The position numbers and the translations under genes were made by a program. A stretch of 36,587 nt of DNA from Macrococcus brunensis (GTDB lineage: Bacteria; Bacillota; Bacilli; Staphylococcales; Staphylococcaceae): the NCBI RefSeq assembly GCF_004359615.1, contig NZ_SCWA01000019.1:1-36587 (forward strand). Reading direction: 5' to 3'. Of the stretch, positions 9,491-21,349 are shown piece by piece. The notes below the pieces were generated by a model that saw only the letters and a program-made list of their open reading frames with translations, did not search any database and was not told the origin of the DNA. Position 1 is the first letter of the stretch, and each line of letters starts with the position of its first letter.

Positions 9491-10021
9491 ATGAAAATAA
9501 ATGAGATAGTAGTCGTTGAAGGTAAAGACGACACAGTCAGAGTTAAACAGGCTGTCGACTGTGATACGATAGAAACAAATGGCTCTGCCATCAATGAATT
9601 AACGCTGCAGGCGATAGAACATGCGGCAGAAAAACGCGGCGTCATTATTCTGACGGATCCGGATTACCCGGGCAATAAAATCAGAATGACGATTGAGAAG
9701 CGCGTCCCATCAGCGAAGCAGGCGTTTATTGACGCTTCTATTGCTAGAAATAAACGTGGAAAAATTGGGATAGAACATGCGCCGCTGACAGCGATACAAG
9801 ATGCACTTGTAAATGTCAGCACGCCTTTTGATAGCGATGTAGAGACAGTCAGTAAGCAGCTCTTAATAGACTTAGGCCTTATTATCGGACCGGGTGCTAA
9901 AGAAAAAAGAACGAAAGTCTGCCGAGTGCTTAAAATCGGCTATTGTAACGGTAAACAACTTTTTCATCGGTTGAATGCGTTCGGTATCACAGAAGAAGAC
10001 GTTAAAAATGCGATAAAGTGA
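9491..10021 (+). CDS. rnmV: Ribonuclease M5 (5S rRNA maturase)
   Basis: Cuts precursor 5S rRNA at both mature ends in low-GC Gram-positives, with L18 as cofactor. A TOPRIM domain is shown by VVEGKDDT (residues ~8-15) and TDPDYPGNKIR, which supply the conserved Glu and DxD metal ligands. Length 176 aa. An upstream in-frame ATG (9473) lies within the -10 element and cannot be used by that promoter. AGGTGA at 9480-9485 points to 9491. It is paired with ksgA, as in most Bacilli. Confidence 0.94.
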   Translation: MKINEIVVVEGKDDTVRVKQAVDCDTIETNGSAINELTLQAIEHAAEKRGVIILTDPDYPGNKIRMTIEKRVPSAKQAFIDASIARNKRGKIGIEHAPLTAIQDALVNVSTPFDSDVETVSKQLLIDLGLIIGPGAKEKRTKVCRVLKIGYCNGKQLFHRLNAFGITEEDVKNAIK

Positions 10022-10027
10022 GGTTGA

Positions 10028-10921
<894 letters not shown>

Positions 10922-10926
10922 ATCTA

Positions 10927-10955
10927 TTGACAACCCCGTCTCTAGTTGATAAAAT
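10927..10955 (+). promoter_or_regulatory. veg upstream promoter (P1)
   Basis: TTGACA (10927-10932) and TAAAAT (10950-10955) with a 17-base spacer. It starts five bases after the ksgA stop. Its -10 overlaps the 16-bp palindrome at 10950-10965. Confidence 0.7.
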
Positions 10956-10965
10956 TTAAATTTTA
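10950..10965. repeat. 16-bp perfect palindrome between the two veg promoters
   Basis: TAAAATTTAAATTTTA reads the same on both strands. It covers the P1 -10 and ends just before the P2 -35. It could be a repressor site or an AT-rich chance palindrome. Confidence 0.5.
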
Positions 10966-10966
10966 T

Positions 10967-10995
10967 TTGACTAATTACTATAAAAATGATATAAT
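10967..10995 (+). promoter_or_regulatory. veg main promoter (P2)
   Basis: TTGACT (10967-10972) and a perfect TATAAT (10990-10995) with a 17-base spacer and AT-rich upstream DNA. This resembles the very strong veg promoter of B. subtilis. Confidence 0.85.
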
Positions 10996-11021
10996 TTTCC
11001 CTATAGCGAGGTGGGGTCAAT

Positions 11022-11285
11022 ATGCCAAAAACATTAATAGACATCAAAAAAATTCTTGATTGTCAGTTAGGAAATCGTATTGTACTTAGAGCTAATGGAG
11101 GCCGTAAAAAGTTAATTGAACGCCGTGGCGTTTTAAAAGAAACTTATCCATCAGTTTTCATCGTTGAGCTTGATCAAAGCCAGCACAATTTTGAACGCGT
11201 GTCTTATACATATACTGACGTGCTGACAGAAAATGTTCAAGTGACATTCGTCAATGATAATCAAGAGGAATTCCTCGTTCAATAA
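11022..11285 (+). CDS. veg: Veg family protein
   Basis: Small conserved protein of 87 aa (DUF1021), recognised by [20 protein letters not shown] and the following beta-rich segment with [17 protein letters not shown]. In B. subtilis Veg is highly expressed and promotes biofilm matrix gene expression by interfering with SinR; its molecular action is unclear. GAGGTGGGG at 11008-11016 precedes the ATG. Monocistronic, between tandem promoters and a strong terminator. Confidence 0.94.
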   Translation: MPKTLIDIKKILDCQLGNRIVLRANGGRKKLIERRGVLKETYPSVFIVELDQSQHNFERVSYTYTDVLTENVQVTFVNDNQEEFLVQ

Positions 11286-11296
11286 TTTAACGAGTT

Positions 11297-11324
11297 AAGC
11301 ATATCCCTGGGATATGCTTTTTTT
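11297..11324 (+). terminator. Rho-independent terminator after veg
   Basis: AAGCATATCC (11297-11306) pairs with GGATATGCTT (11310-11319) around a three-base loop, with a T-run to 11324. Confidence 0.92.
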
Positions 11325-11352
11325 ATTTGTCCATCGCTTCTGTTCTGAAATA

Positions 11353-11361
11353 TGATAAAAT
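11353..11361 (+). promoter_or_regulatory. Possible extended -10 promoter for ispE
   Basis: TGATAAAAT fits TG-n-TAAAAT. No clear -35 is visible 17 bases upstream. It lies 30 bases before ispE, after the veg terminator, where a promoter is needed. Confidence 0.45.
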
Positions 11362-11391
11362 TGTACTATTAATTTTAAGTGAGGACGAAGG

Positions 11392-12243
11392 ATGATTTAC
11401 GAAAATGCACCAGCTAAAATCAATTTAACGCTGGATACACTTTATAAACGTGATGATGGTTATCATGAAGTTGAAATGATTATGACGACTGTCGATTTAA
11501 ATGATCGGCTGACGTTGGAGAAACGGCACGACAAAAAAATAATTCTGAAAGTAGAGCATCGCTATGTGCCGACTGATCATCGCAATCTGGCTTATAAAGC
11601 AGCTAAGCTGATGATGGATCGCTATCAACTTGAGCAGGGTGTGACGATTACGCTGGACAAAACGATTCCAATAGCAGCAGGACTTGCCGGCGGGTCGAGT
11701 GATGCGGCAGCAACGTTCAGAGGAATGAATCGGCTATTTGAACTCGATCTGTCTTTAGAGACGCTCAGTGAACTAGCGGCAGAGATTGGTTCAGATATTC
11801 CGTTCTGTGTTTATGGCAAGACTGCACTATGCACAGGACGTGGAGAGAAGCTGCAGGCGTTGCCTAAACCGCCTGCTGCATGGGTCGTTCTTGCAAAACC
11901 CGATATCAGTGTCTCAACAGGCGATGTCTACGGTGCGCTTCGTATTGAAGAGCATGCTGAACAGATTCCGACTGAAGACTGCATCCGTGCGCTCGAAGAA
12001 GGCGACTATCAGCTTCTCGTCAACAGTCTGGGTAACCGCCTGGAAGACGTAACTATTAAGATGCATCCGATTATTCAGACATTGAAAGAAACGATGCAGA
12101 AAGCCGGTATAGATGCGACAATAATGAGCGGCAGCGGTCCGACAGTTTATGGACTTGCAAGTAAGGAAAGACAAGCGAAAAGTGTAGTGAATGCCTTAAA
12201 AGGCTGCTGTAAAGAAGTCTATATGATCAGATTACTGGGTTAG
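11392..12243 (+). CDS. ispE: 4-diphosphocytidyl-2-C-methyl-D-erythritol kinase (IspE family)
   Basis: GHMP kinase of 283 aa. The family phosphorylates CDP-ME in the MEP isoprenoid pathway. [10 protein letters not shown] at the N-terminus, the P-loop [15 protein letters not shown] (about residues 93-107) and C-terminal [10 protein letters not shown] are clear. Staphylococci make isoprenoids through mevalonate and still keep an IspE-like gene here, so the substrate in this organism is open. GTGAGGACGAAGG precedes the ATG. Confidence 0.92.
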   Translation: MIYENAPAKINLTLDTLYKRDDGYHEVEMIMTTVDLNDRLTLEKRHDKKIILKVEHRYVPTDHRNLAYKAAKLMMDRYQLEQGVTITLDKTIPIAAGLAGGSSDAAATFRGMNRLFELDLSLETLSELAAEIGSDIPFCVYGKTALCTGRGEKLQALPKPPAAWVVLAKPDISVSTGDVYGALRIEEHAEQIPTEDCIRALEEGDYQLLVNSLGNRLEDVTIKMHPIIQTLKETMQKAGIDATIMSGSGPTVYGLASKERQAKSVVNALKGCCKEVYMIRLLG

Positions 12244-12245
12244 AC

Positions 12246-12273
12246 TTGAAAAGCCGAACGTTTATGATATATT
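12246..12273 (+). promoter_or_regulatory. purR promoter with an internal PurBox-like CCGAAC
   Basis: TTGAAA (12246-12251) and TATATT (12268-12273) are spaced 16 bases. CCGAAC, the core of the PurR box in Bacilli, lies at 12254-12259 between them, so PurR bound there would block RNA polymerase. Autorepression is inferred. Confidence 0.6.
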
Positions 12274-12305
12274 ATATTTAAAATATACGTAAATGAGGCA
12301 GAGAA

Positions 12306-13130
12306 ATGAAGTTTAAACGTAGTGAAAGAATAGTATATATGACGAGTTACTTACTTCGTCATCCTAATGAACTGGTGCCGCTCACTTATTTTGTTCAGAA
12401 ATTTGAGCAGGCTAAATCTTCCATCAGTGAAGACATCCAGATTATTAAAGAGACTTTTATCAAAGAAAAAATGGGAATTATCACAACAACAGCCGGTGCA
12501 AGTGGTGGCGTGACATTCAGACCAATGATGTACAAAGAAGAAGCGGAGCAGCTGGTAGACCGCCTATGCGATATGCTGCAGGAAGATGAACGATTACTGC
12601 CAGGCGGCTATTTATTCATGTCAGATATGGTCGGGAATCCAAGACTGCTTGGACAAGTAGGCGAGTTGATCGCAACGATGTATATGGATAAAGAAATTGA
12701 TGCGATTGTGACAATCGCAACGAAAGGGATTTCTCTGGCCAATGCAGTCGCAAATATTATGAATCTGCCTGTAGTGGTCATTCGTAAGGATAACAAGGTG
12801 ACAGAAGGTTCTACAGTCAGCATTAACTATGTTTCGGGTTCATCTCGTAAAATTGAAACGATGGTGCTTTCTAAGCGTACATTACCTGAAGGTTCAAATG
12901 TCCTGATAGTCGATGATTTTATGCGTGCAGGGGGCTCTATTACAGGTGTCATGAATTTAATGAATGAGTTTAAGGCCAAGGTTGCAGGGGTATCTGTACT
13001 TGTAGAATCTAAAGAAGTTAAAAATCGATTAATAGAGGACTATACTTCGCTGGTGAAACTCTCAGATGTAGATGAATACAACCAGTCTTTTACTGTTGAA
13101 AAAGGTAATTGCCTGAATTTTTTTAAATAG
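12306..13130 (+). CDS. purR: Purine operon repressor PurR
   Basis: Repressor of purine synthesis genes, relieved by PRPP. Residues 1-75 form the winged-helix domain (FKRSERIVYMTSYLL). The remainder is a phosphoribosyltransferase-like domain with the PRPP loop VLIVDDFMRAGGSITG. 274 aa is normal for the family. A PurBox-like sequence sits in its own promoter. ridA follows 13 bases later. A sigma-B-type promoter is embedded near its 3' end (12968-12993). Confidence 0.97.
   Translation: MKFKRSERIVYMTSYLLRHPNELVPLTYFVQKFEQAKSSISEDIQIIKETFIKEKMGIITTTAGASGGVTFRPMMYKEEAEQLVDRLCDMLQEDERLLPGGYLFMSDMVGNPRLLGQVGELIATMYMDKEIDAIVTIATKGISLANAVANIMNLPVVVIRKDNKVTEGSTVSINYVSGSSRKIETMVLSKRTLPEGSNVLIVDDFMRAGGSITGVMNLMNEFKAKVAGVSVLVESKEVKNRLIEDYTSLVKLSDVDEYNQSFTVEKGNCLNFFK
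12968..12993 (+). promoter_or_regulatory. Sigma-B-type promoter inside purR, reading into ridA-spoVG
   Basis: GTTTAA (12968-12973) and GGGTAT (12988-12993) are separated by 14 bases, matching the sigma-B consensus GTTTaa-N12-15-GGGwAw. It lies about 150 bases before ridA. In S. aureus the yabJ-spoVG operon is known to be sigma-B dependent, which supports the assignment. Confidence 0.7.
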
Positions 13131-13143
13131 AGGAGAATGAATG

Positions 13144-13518
13144 ATGGAATCAATTATTTCTAACAAAGTAGCGGCAGCAATCGGACCATACTGCCATGCT
13201 GTTAAAGTGAACAACATGGTATACACAAGTGGACAACTTCCTCTTACAGCGGATGGCGTATTAGTAAGTGAAGATGTACAGGCACAAACTGATCAAGTTT
13301 TAAAGAATCTTCAGTTAGTGTTAAATGACTGTGGCTCTGATTTAAATCAAGTCGTTAAAACAACGATTTTTATCAAAGATATGAATGATTTTCCTTTAAT
13401 CAATGAAGTATATGGCAACTTTTTCAGTGAGCATCTCCCAGCGCGTAGCTGTGTAGAAGTGAGTCGTTTACCTAAAGACGTAAAAGTGGAGATTGAAGTC
13501 GTAGCACTCGTTCATTAA
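13144..13518 (+). CDS. ridA: RidA family 2-iminobutanoate/2-iminopropanoate deaminase (YabJ)
   Basis: Small trimeric YjgF/YER057c/UK114 protein that hydrolyses reactive enamine/imine intermediates from PLP enzymes. AAIGPYCHAVKVNN, YTSGQLPL and the C-terminal ARSCVEVSRLPKDVKVEIEVVAL with the catalytic arginine are typical. Two adjacent ATGs exist (13141, 13144); AGGAG at 13131-13135 is better spaced for the second, giving 124 aa. It lies between purR and spoVG as in Bacillus and Staphylococcus. Confidence 0.95.
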   Translation: MESIISNKVAAAIGPYCHAVKVNNMVYTSGQLPLTADGVLVSEDVQAQTDQVLKNLQLVLNDCGSDLNQVVKTTIFIKDMNDFPLINEVYGNFFSEHLPARSCVEVSRLPKDVKVEIEVVALVH

Positions 13519-13547
13519 TCGAAACTATTTGACAGGGGGCAACTCAA

Positions 13548-13934
13548 GTGAAAGTTACAGATGTTCGATTAAGAAAAATTGATACTGATGGTCGCATGAA
13601 AGCACTTGTTTCAATCACGCTTGATGATGTATTTGTAATCCATGACCTGCGAGTGATTGAAGGAAATTCCGGTATGTTCGTTGCAATGCCAAGTAAACGG
13701 ACACCCGATGGGGAGTTTCGTGATATCGCTCATCCGATCAACAGCGATATGCGTCAGGAAATTCAGCAGGCGGTCATGAAAATCTATGATGAGACACCTG
13801 AATCATCGTCTGAAAATGCAGAACCACAACCTGAAGTTCAGACTTATGGTGAAGAAGAGGCGACAAGTGTCGAAGTAGAAGGCCTGATAGAAGACGATTC
13901 ACAGACAACTATAGAAGAAGATCTTCAGCGATAA
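13548..13934 (+). CDS. spoVG: SpoVG family nucleic-acid-binding regulator, extended acidic tail
   Basis: Site-specific DNA/RNA-binding regulator. In staphylococci SpoVG acts downstream of sigma-B on capsule, extracellular enzymes and resistance. The conserved core is [11 protein letters not shown] through [18 protein letters not shown]. The start is GTG at 13548, with AGGGGG at 13534-13539. The protein is 128 aa, whereas SpoVG proteins are usually near 100 aa: about 40 residues after the core are strongly acidic (many Glu and Asp). The gene does not imply sporulation. It ends at a terminator. Confidence 0.95.
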   Translation: MKVTDVRLRKIDTDGRMKALVSITLDDVFVIHDLRVIEGNSGMFVAMPSKRTPDGEFRDIAHPINSDMRQEIQQAVMKIYDETPESSSENAEPQPEVQTYGEEEATSVEVEGLIEDDSQTTIEEDLQR

Positions 13935-13939
13935 ATGAC

Positions 13940-13966
13940 AAGGAGAGCGCAACGCGCTCTCCTTTT
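13940..13966 (+). terminator. Rho-independent terminator after spoVG
   Basis: AGGAGAGCGC (13941-13950) pairs with GCGCTCTCCT (13954-13963) around AAC and is followed by TTT. Confidence 0.9.
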
Positions 13967-13982
13967 ATTATAGGATAAGTGC

Positions 13983-15399
<1,417 letters not shown>

Positions 15400-15418
15400 A
15401 AGCTGTGGAGGCTGAAAA

Positions 15419-16384
15419 ATGTTATATAACGAAATTAAAGACACGAAGTTAAAGATTTTCTCACTGGAAAGTAATCATCTGTTAGCAGACGAAATTGCGA
15501 AGCATGTTGGTTTACCTTTAGGTAAATCAAGCGTCAAACGCTTCAGCGATGGTGAGATTCAGATCAATATTGAAGAAAGTATCCGTGGCTGTGATGTTTT
15601 CATCATTCAATCAACCTCTAATCCGGTCAATGACCATTTAATGGAACTCCTTATTATGATTGACGCTTTAAAACGTGCGTCAGCCGTTACTATTAACGTC
15701 GTGATGCCTTACTATGGTTATGCACGTCAGGACCGTAAAGCACGCAGCCGTGAACCGATTACGGCTAAACTCGTTGCTAATTTACTTGAAACAGCAGGTG
15801 CAGACCGTGTCATCGCACTTGACTTACACGCTCCACAGATCCAAGGTTTCTTCGACATTCCAATTGACCACTTAATGGGTGAGCCGATTCTGTCGGATTA
15901 TTTCCTGGAAAAAGAAGATATCGATTTAGAAAGCTTAGTCATTGTTTCACCAGACCACGGTGGTGTAACACGTGCGCGTAAAATGGCGGACCGTCTGAAA
16001 GCACCGATTGCTATCATCGATAAACGTCGTCCAAAACCAAATGTAGCAGAAGTGATGAATATCGTCGGTGACATCAACGGTAAAACAGCGATTATTATCG
16101 ATGACATCATTGATACAGCAGGTACCATTTCAATTGCAGCACAGGCTTTAATTGATAAAGGCGCTAAAGAAGTGTATGCATGCTGTACGCACCCTGTTTT
16201 ATCAGGTCCTGCTTTTGAACGTATCGAAAATTCAGCAATCAAAGAACTGATTGTGACAAACTCTATTAACTTACCACAAGAAGGCAGACCAGCTAAGATC
16301 GTTCAGTTATCAGTAGCAGAACTTCTTGCTCAAGCTATTGTTCGTATTTACGAACAAGAATCAGTCAGTATTTTATTCGATTAA
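15419..16384 (+). CDS. prs: Ribose-phosphate pyrophosphokinase (PRPP synthase)
   Basis: Makes PRPP from ribose-5-phosphate and ATP for purine, pyrimidine, His and Trp synthesis. [17 protein letters not shown] is the ATP-binding flexible loop region, and [13 protein letters not shown] is the PRPP/ribose-phosphate binding loop. 321 aa is normal. Cotranscribed with glmU. Its product is the effector that relieves PurR, encoded about 2.3 kb upstream. Confidence 0.98.
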   Translation: MLYNEIKDTKLKIFSLESNHLLADEIAKHVGLPLGKSSVKRFSDGEIQINIEESIRGCDVFIIQSTSNPVNDHLMELLIMIDALKRASAVTINVVMPYYGYARQDRKARSREPITAKLVANLLETAGADRVIALDLHAPQIQGFFDIPIDHLMGEPILSDYFLEKEDIDLESLVIVSPDHGGVTRARKMADRLKAPIAIIDKRRPKPNVAEVMNIVGDINGKTAIIIDDIIDTAGTISIAAQALIDKGAKEVYACCTHPVLSGPAFERIENSAIKELIVTNSINLPQEGRPAKIVQLSVAELLAQAIVRIYEQESVSILFD

Positions 16385-16398
16385 TTTTCAGCAAAGAT

Positions 16399-16423
16399 GT
16401 TTAAGTTTTCGTGGACCGGGTAT
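16399..16423 (+). promoter_or_regulatory. Sigma-B promoter of the ctc/rplY gene
   Basis: GTTTAA (16399-16404) and GGGTAT (16418-16423) with a 13-base spacer match the sigma-B consensus exactly. ctc is a classical sigma-B target in B. subtilis and in S. aureus. No sigma-A pair of similar quality was seen in the gap. Confidence 0.9.
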
Positions 16424-16529
16424 TCAGTATTTATAAGAGAAAATAAACGCTATGCAAGCAGGTTTACACAACTGATGGGCAGGCGTAGGAGTTCCTTAGG
16501 ATGAGGGACACGAAAGGTAGGAAATAAAC
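16424..16529 (+). promoter_or_regulatory. About 100-nt 5' leader of ctc/rplY
   Basis: The sigma-B transcript has an unusually long leader for this window. TAAAC (16445-16449) can pair with GTTTA (16462-16466), and 16475-16500 is G-rich with short possible pairings. It could hold an autoregulatory site for L25, as 5S-binding L25 is autoregulated in some other bacteria, but I see no convincing loop E copy. AAAGGTAGG serves as Shine-Dalgarno. Confidence 0.35.
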
Positions 16530-17186
16530 ATGACTCATTTAAAAGCAGTCGAAAGACCAGGGAAATCAAAACGTTCAGAACTTAATGAATTAAGAAATAC
16601 AGGTAAAATTCCAGCCGTTATCTATGGTTACGGTGCAGCTAACACAGCGGTTCACGTTGACGCTGCAGAATTTACTAAAGTTATGCGTGAAGTGGGACGT
16701 AACGGTGTTATCGAACTTGGTTTAGATGCAGGCAGTACAAAAGTGATGGTATCTGATTATCAAGTAGATCCTATTAAACATCAAGTGACACATATTGACT
16801 TCTTAGCAATCAATATGAAAGCTGAATTAACAGTAGATGTAACAGTTACATTAACTGGTGAAGCAAAAGGTGCTGAAGAAGGTGGCGTTGTTCAGCAACC
16901 ATTATTCACTTTATCAGTGACTGCGACTCCAGACGATATCCCTGAAACAATTGAAGTAGATGTAACAGAATTAAATATTGGTGACTCTATTACTGTTGGG
17001 GATTTACGTGGCAACAAAAATTACACAATCAACAACGAAGACGATGAAGCAATTGTTTCAGTTGTACCACCTACAGTGGTGGAAGAAACTGATGAAGACG
17101 AAGAAGCTGCTGAAGGTGAAGGCACTGAAGGCGAAGCAACTACTGAAAGTGAAGAAACAGACGCTTCAGAAGAAAAAGCTGAATAA
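16530..17186 (+). CDS. rplY: Ribosomal protein L25/general stress protein Ctc
   Basis: 5S rRNA-binding ribosomal protein of the long Ctc/TL5 type, 218 aa. Residues ~1-95 form the L25 domain ([28 protein letters not shown]), ~96-185 the TL5 C-terminal beta domain, and the last ~33 residues a nearly pure Glu/Asp/Thr/Ser tail. It is preceded by a sigma-B promoter, so it is expected to be stress-induced. The acidic tail resembles that of SpoVG nearby but is common in Ctc proteins. Confidence 0.96.
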   Translation: MTHLKAVERPGKSKRSELNELRNTGKIPAVIYGYGAANTAVHVDAAEFTKVMREVGRNGVIELGLDAGSTKVMVSDYQVDPIKHQVTHIDFLAINMKAELTVDVTVTLTGEAKGAEEGGVVQQPLFTLSVTATPDDIPETIEVDVTELNIGDSITVGDLRGNKNYTINNEDDEAIVSVVPPTVVEETDEDEEAAEGEGTEGEATTESEETDASEEKAE

Positions 17187-17199
17187 TCGTCATCATTTA

Positions 17200-17228
17200 A
17201 ACAGACAGCCAAGGCTGTCTGTTTTTTT
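17200..17228 (+). terminator. Rho-independent terminator after rplY
   Basis: ACAGACAGC (17201-17209) pairs with GCTGTCTGT (17214-17222) and is followed by a T-run. Confidence 0.92.
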
Positions 17229-17279
17229 ATGTTGTAAAAATCGTTATAATAGATTAATGAACTTTAAATGGAGGTTCCT

Positions 17280-17852
17280 ATGAAATGTATAGTAGGGCTC
17301 GGTAATATCGGGCGTAAATTTGAACATACGAGACACAATATAGGATTTATGGTAATAGATGAACTCTGTCAGAAACATGGTTTAGAGCTGGATAAGCAGA
17401 AGTTCAATGGATTGTATACGATTGCGACGATTAAAGGAGAAAAAGTACTGCTAATTGAACCAATGACTTATATGAATTTATCGGGTGAAGCTGTACGACC
17501 TTTAATAGATTACTATAAAGTCACGACGGAAGACATCTTAGTCCTCTATGATGATTTAGATATGCCACCTGGCCGTCTGAGACTACGTCCTAAAGGTTCT
17601 GCTGGGGGTCATAATGGAATGCGCTCACTGATCCAGCATTTTGGGACGGATGAATTTAAGAGAGTTCGTATCGGCATCGGCAGGCCACCTGGCCGTATGA
17701 AAGTACCTGATTTCGTTCTGCAGAGGTTTTCTGATGACGAAATGATAACGATGAACCGTGTTATCGACCGTACGATTGAAGCATGTGAAACGTTTCTGAC
17801 GGGGGAGCGTTTTGAGAATGTCATGAATCAGTATAATGGTGATGTGAATTGA
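17280..17852 (+). CDS. pth: Peptidyl-tRNA hydrolase
   Basis: Releases peptides from prematurely dissociated peptidyl-tRNA; essential. GLGNIG (Asn9) and the catalytic histidine His19 in HTRHNIGF are present, as are the aspartate-bearing YDDLDMPPG and the [11 protein letters not shown] loop. GGAGG at 17270-17274 fixes the ATG at 17280 (190 aa). A TATAAT at 17245-17250 may be its -10, although the -35 would lie in the preceding T-run. The stop overlaps the mfd start by four bases. Confidence 0.97.
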   Translation: MKCIVGLGNIGRKFEHTRHNIGFMVIDELCQKHGLELDKQKFNGLYTIATIKGEKVLLIEPMTYMNLSGEAVRPLIDYYKVTTEDILVLYDDLDMPPGRLRLRPKGSAGGHNGMRSLIQHFGTDEFKRVRIGIGRPPGRMKVPDFVLQRFSDDEMITMNRVIDRTIEACETFLTGERFENVMNQYNGDVN

Positions 17853-20800
17853 AACCGCTCATTTCTACAATTGTGCAGCAGGATGAACGGTTCAGGGAAT
17901 TAGTAGCCGTCTTCGGCAGGAAAAACTTACTCATCACAGGACTGAACCCGTCAGCTAAAGCTGTGATGATGGCTGAACAGTATTTAACTCAAGACCGACA
18001 GATGATAATTGTCACTAATAATCTTTATCAGGCAGAACGACTGGAAAATGATCTTGCACAGCTCATCCCTGTTGATGAGCTATATAAATATCCTGTGCAG
18101 GATATCATGATAGAAGAATTCTCAACGAAGAGCCCGGACCTCATGAGTGAACGAATTCGTACTTTGACTCAACTCTCTAATGATGAGAAGGGTCTATTTA
18201 TCGTGCCGATAAATGGCCTGAAGAAATTACTGAGTCCGAAATCCTTATTTAAAGCACACGTCATTCAGTTTAAAGTAGGAGAAGATGTTGAACTGAATGT
18301 CCTGCAGCAGCAATTAGTTGATATGGGTTATATGAGACGTAATCAAGTGACGACAGTCGGCGAGTTCTCAGTGCGCGGAGGATTGATCGATGTCTTTCCG
18401 ATGATCGGCCGCCCTGTCAGAATAGAGCTGTTTGACACGGAAGTGGACAGTATCCGCTATTTTGATGCGGATACCCAGCGTTCTGAAGAGAATATTGAAA
18501 GCGTGGAACTGACAGCAGCGAGCGAGTTTATTTTTAATGACGAACAGATTACGAGCATCAGAACAGGTCTTGAGACTGCGCTACAGGAGACAGAGAAAAA
18601 ACTGTCTAAAGAAGCACAGCAGGATCTGCGGGATACGTATGACAATCTGATTTCTCACTCGGCAGAATTACTCGATCATAATGTCCTGCGTCGCGCGATT
18701 AAATTCGCTTATCCAGATGAAACGACGATAGTAGACTATCTGCAGCGTGACGCTCTCGTTGTAGTGGATGAGTTTAATCGGGTGAAAGAAGCGGAAGAAA
18801 GTATTTCCAGAGAAATAGAGGAATTTCAGCAGTCATTAATAGAAAGCGGCAGAGGATTTATCGGACAGCGGTTCATTAAAGAAGAAGCGTTCCATCAGCT
18901 GCTCAATCATTTTACGACTACATTCTTTACACTCTTTACTGCAACAATGCCTGTCAAAATAGAAGAAATCGTTAAGTTTTCCTGTAAACCAGTCCAGCAG
19001 TTCTATGGTCAATACGATCTTATGTTCTCAGAGTTTGATCGCTTCAGGAAACAGGATTATACCATGGTGGTCCTGGCATCAAACCCGACTCGTAAGAAGA
19101 AGATTCAGGATATGCTTCTGGATATGCAGCTGCCTGTTGCAGTGGAACGAGCAGCAAAGCCTGGCATTGTCATTATTACAAGCGGTGACCTGTCAGAAGG
19201 ATTTGAGCTGCCTTACATGAAGCTTGCCGTCATCACTGAAAGAGAACTGTTTAAGCTGAGAAAAGAAAAGCCGAGACGTCATCAGAAGAAACTCTCCAAC
19301 GCTGAAAAGATTAAATCTTATCAGGAACTGAATGTCGGAGACTATGTCGTTCATATCCATCACGGTGTAGGACGCTACCTGGGTGTTGAGACACTGGAAG
19401 TCAATCAAGTGCATAAAGACTACATCAAGATTCAGTACAAAGGCACTGACCAGCTCTTCGTACCGGTCGATCAGATGTCCTACGTTCAGAAATTTGTCGG
19501 TTCAGAAGACAAAGAACCGAAACTGAATAAGATGGGCGGCACCGAGTGGAAGAAAACAAAGGCGCGTGTGCAGAGCAACGTCAATGAGATTGCAGATGAA
19601 TTACTCAAACTGTATCAGGAACGTGAACGTATTCAAGGTTATCAGTTTGGACCTGATACGGAAGAACAGGATACTTTTGAGATGGACTTTCCCTATACAC
19701 CAACAGAAGATCAGATGCGTTCACTGGAAGAAATCAAGGAAGACATGGAGAAACCGAAGCCGATGGACCGGTTGTTATGCGGCGATGTCGGTTACGGTAA
19801 GACAGAAGTCGCTGTGCGAGCAGCGTTCAAAGCAGTGATGGACGGCAAGCAAGTCGCATTCTTAGTACCGACAACCATCCTTGCCCAGCAGCATTATGAA
19901 ACATTTATCGAACGTATGCAAGATTATGCTGTTGAGATTCAGATGATGAGCCGCTTCCGAACAGCAAAAGAGATCAAGGAAACAAAAGAAGGACTGAAAT
20001 CAGGATTTGTTGATATCGTGATTGGTACACATAAACTACTGAGTAAAGATGTCATCTATAAAGACCTCGGTCTATTGATTGTCGATGAGGAACAGCGTTT
20101 CGGTGTGACTCATAAAGAAAAGATCAAGGCACTGAAAACCAATGTTGATGTACTGACGTTAACCGCAACACCGATTCCGCGGACGCTGCATATGAGTCTT
20201 CTCGGCGTACGTGACTTATCAGTCATTGAGACACCGCCTGAGAACCGTTTCCCGGTCCAGACTTATGTGCTCGAGTATCAGCATAATTTTATTAAAGAGG
20301 CACTCGAGCGAGAACTCGCCAGAAATGGACAGGTCTTCTATCTCTACAACCGTGTAGCGACCATCTATCAGAAGGCAGAACAGCTGGAGATGATGATGCC
20401 GGATGCGCGTATTGCGGTTGCGCACGGCCAGATGTCGGAGCGCGAACTGGAAGAGACGATGCTCGGTTTTATCAATCACGAATATGATATTCTGGTAACC
20501 ACAACAATCATTGAAACCGGTGTCGATGTGCCAAATGCGAATACACTGATTATTGAAGATGCCGACCGCTTTGGCCTCAGTCAGCTCTATCAGCTGCGGG
20601 GCCGCGTAGGACGAAGTAATCGTATCAGTTATGCTTACTTCCTGCATGCACCTAACAAAGTGCTGACTGAAGTGGCTGAACAGCGTCTGCAGGCTATCAA
20701 GGAATTTACGGAACTCGGCTCAGGGTTCAAGATTGCGATGCGTGACCTGAACATACGGGGCGCCGGTAATCTTCTCGGTCGTCAGCAGAGTGGTTTCATC

Positions 20801-21349
20801 GATTCTGTCGGTTATGATCTCTATTCAGAGATGCTGCAGCAGGCTGTGAACGAAAAACGTGGTATCGAGCCCGTTCAGGAACGACCTGATATAGAAGTCG
20901 ATGTCCAGGTGGATGCTTATATTCCGGCTGAATATATTCGCGAAGAACAGGCAAAAATCGAGTTCTACAAGAAACTCCGTCATATTCAGTCAGAAAAAGA
21001 ACTGATGGATGTCCAGGATGAAATGACTGACCGTTACGGGGATTATCCGGTTGAAGTCGAGCGTCTGCTCGATATCGTGAAGATTAAAATCAATGCACTT
21101 CAGTTCGGTATTACATTAGTGAAAGAAAAAGGAAAAGAGATTGAGCTGACTGTCTCCACGGCATCAACTGCCAAAGTAAACGGAGAGCAGCTGTTCAAAG
21201 ACACTGAAGCATTCGGTCGCGACTTAAAAGTGGGTGTCGCAAACGGCCAGATGACATTATCGCTGAAAAAAAGAGGAAACTGGCTGCAGTCACTCGTGCA
21301 GCTGACCGATATTATGCAAGGAAGTATCACAATCGATGGCGAAGAATAA
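17849..21349 (+). CDS. mfd: Transcription-repair coupling factor
   Basis: ATP-driven translocase that removes stalled RNA polymerase at lesions and recruits UvrA. The N-terminal UvrB-like region is followed by the RNA-polymerase-interacting CarD-like domain ([14 protein letters not shown], near residue 500). The helicase core has Walker A GDVGYGKT (645-652) and the DEEQ box (746-749). The C-terminal TRCF domain closes the protein. 1166 aa is normal. The start is TTG, overlapping the pth stop (TTGA). Confidence 0.98.
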   Translation: MKPLISTIVQQDERFRELVAVFGRKNLLITGLNPSAKAVMMAEQYLTQDRQMIIVTNNLYQAERLENDLAQLIPVDELYKYPVQDIMIEEFSTKSPDLMSERIRTLTQLSNDEKGLFIVPINGLKKLLSPKSLFKAHVIQFKVGEDVELNVLQQQLVDMGYMRRNQVTTVGEFSVRGGLIDVFPMIGRPVRIELFDTEVDSIRYFDADTQRSEENIESVELTAASEFIFNDEQITSIRTGLETALQETEKKLSKEAQQDLRDTYDNLISHSAELLDHNVLRRAIKFAYPDETTIVDYLQRDALVVVDEFNRVKEAEESISREIEEFQQSLIESGRGFIGQRFIKEEAFHQLLNHFTTTFFTLFTATMPVKIEEIVKFSCKPVQQFYGQYDLMFSEFDRFRKQDYTMVVLASNPTRKKKIQDMLLDMQLPVAVERAAKPGIVIITSGDLSEGFELPYMKLAVITERELFKLRKEKPRRHQKKLSNAEKIKSYQELNVGDYVVHIHHGVGRYLGVETLEVNQVHKDYIKIQYKGTDQLFVPVDQMSYVQKFVGSEDKEPKLNKMGGTEWKKTKARVQSNVNEIADELLKLYQERERIQGYQFGPDTEEQDTFEMDFPYTPTEDQMRSLEEIKEDMEKPKPMDRLLCGDVGYGKTEVAVRAAFKAVMDGKQVAFLVPTTILAQQHYETFIERMQDYAVEIQMMSRFRTAKEIKETKEGLKSGFVDIVIGTHKLLSKDVIYKDLGLLIVDEEQRFGVTHKEKIKALKTNVDVLTLTATPIPRTLHMSLLGVRDLSVIETPPENRFPVQTYVLEYQHNFIKEALERELARNGQVFYLYNRVATIYQKAEQLEMMMPDARIAVAHGQMSERELEETMLGFINHEYDILVTTTIIETGVDVPNANTLIIEDADRFGLSQLYQLRGRVGRSNRISYAYFLHAPNKVLTEVAEQRLQAIKEFTELGSGFKIAMRDLNIRGAGNLLGRQQSGFIDSVGYDLYSEMLQQAVNEKRGIEPVQERPDIEVDVQVDAYIPAEYIREEQAKIEFYKKLRHIQSEKELMDVQDEMTDRYGDYPVEVERLLDIVKIKINALQFGITLVKEKGKEIELTVSTASTAKVNGEQLFKDTEAFGRDLKVGVANGQMTLSLKKRGNWLQSLVQLTDIMQGSITIDGEE

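Noticed and set aside
16424-16529. 5S rRNA loop E mimic in the ctc leader
   Set aside because: GATGG and GTAGGAG occur, but too close together to form the loop E helix; not strong enough to call.
20219-20647. 142-codon frame antisense to mfd
   Set aside because: Opposite the conserved helicase motifs; no start signals and no family resemblance.
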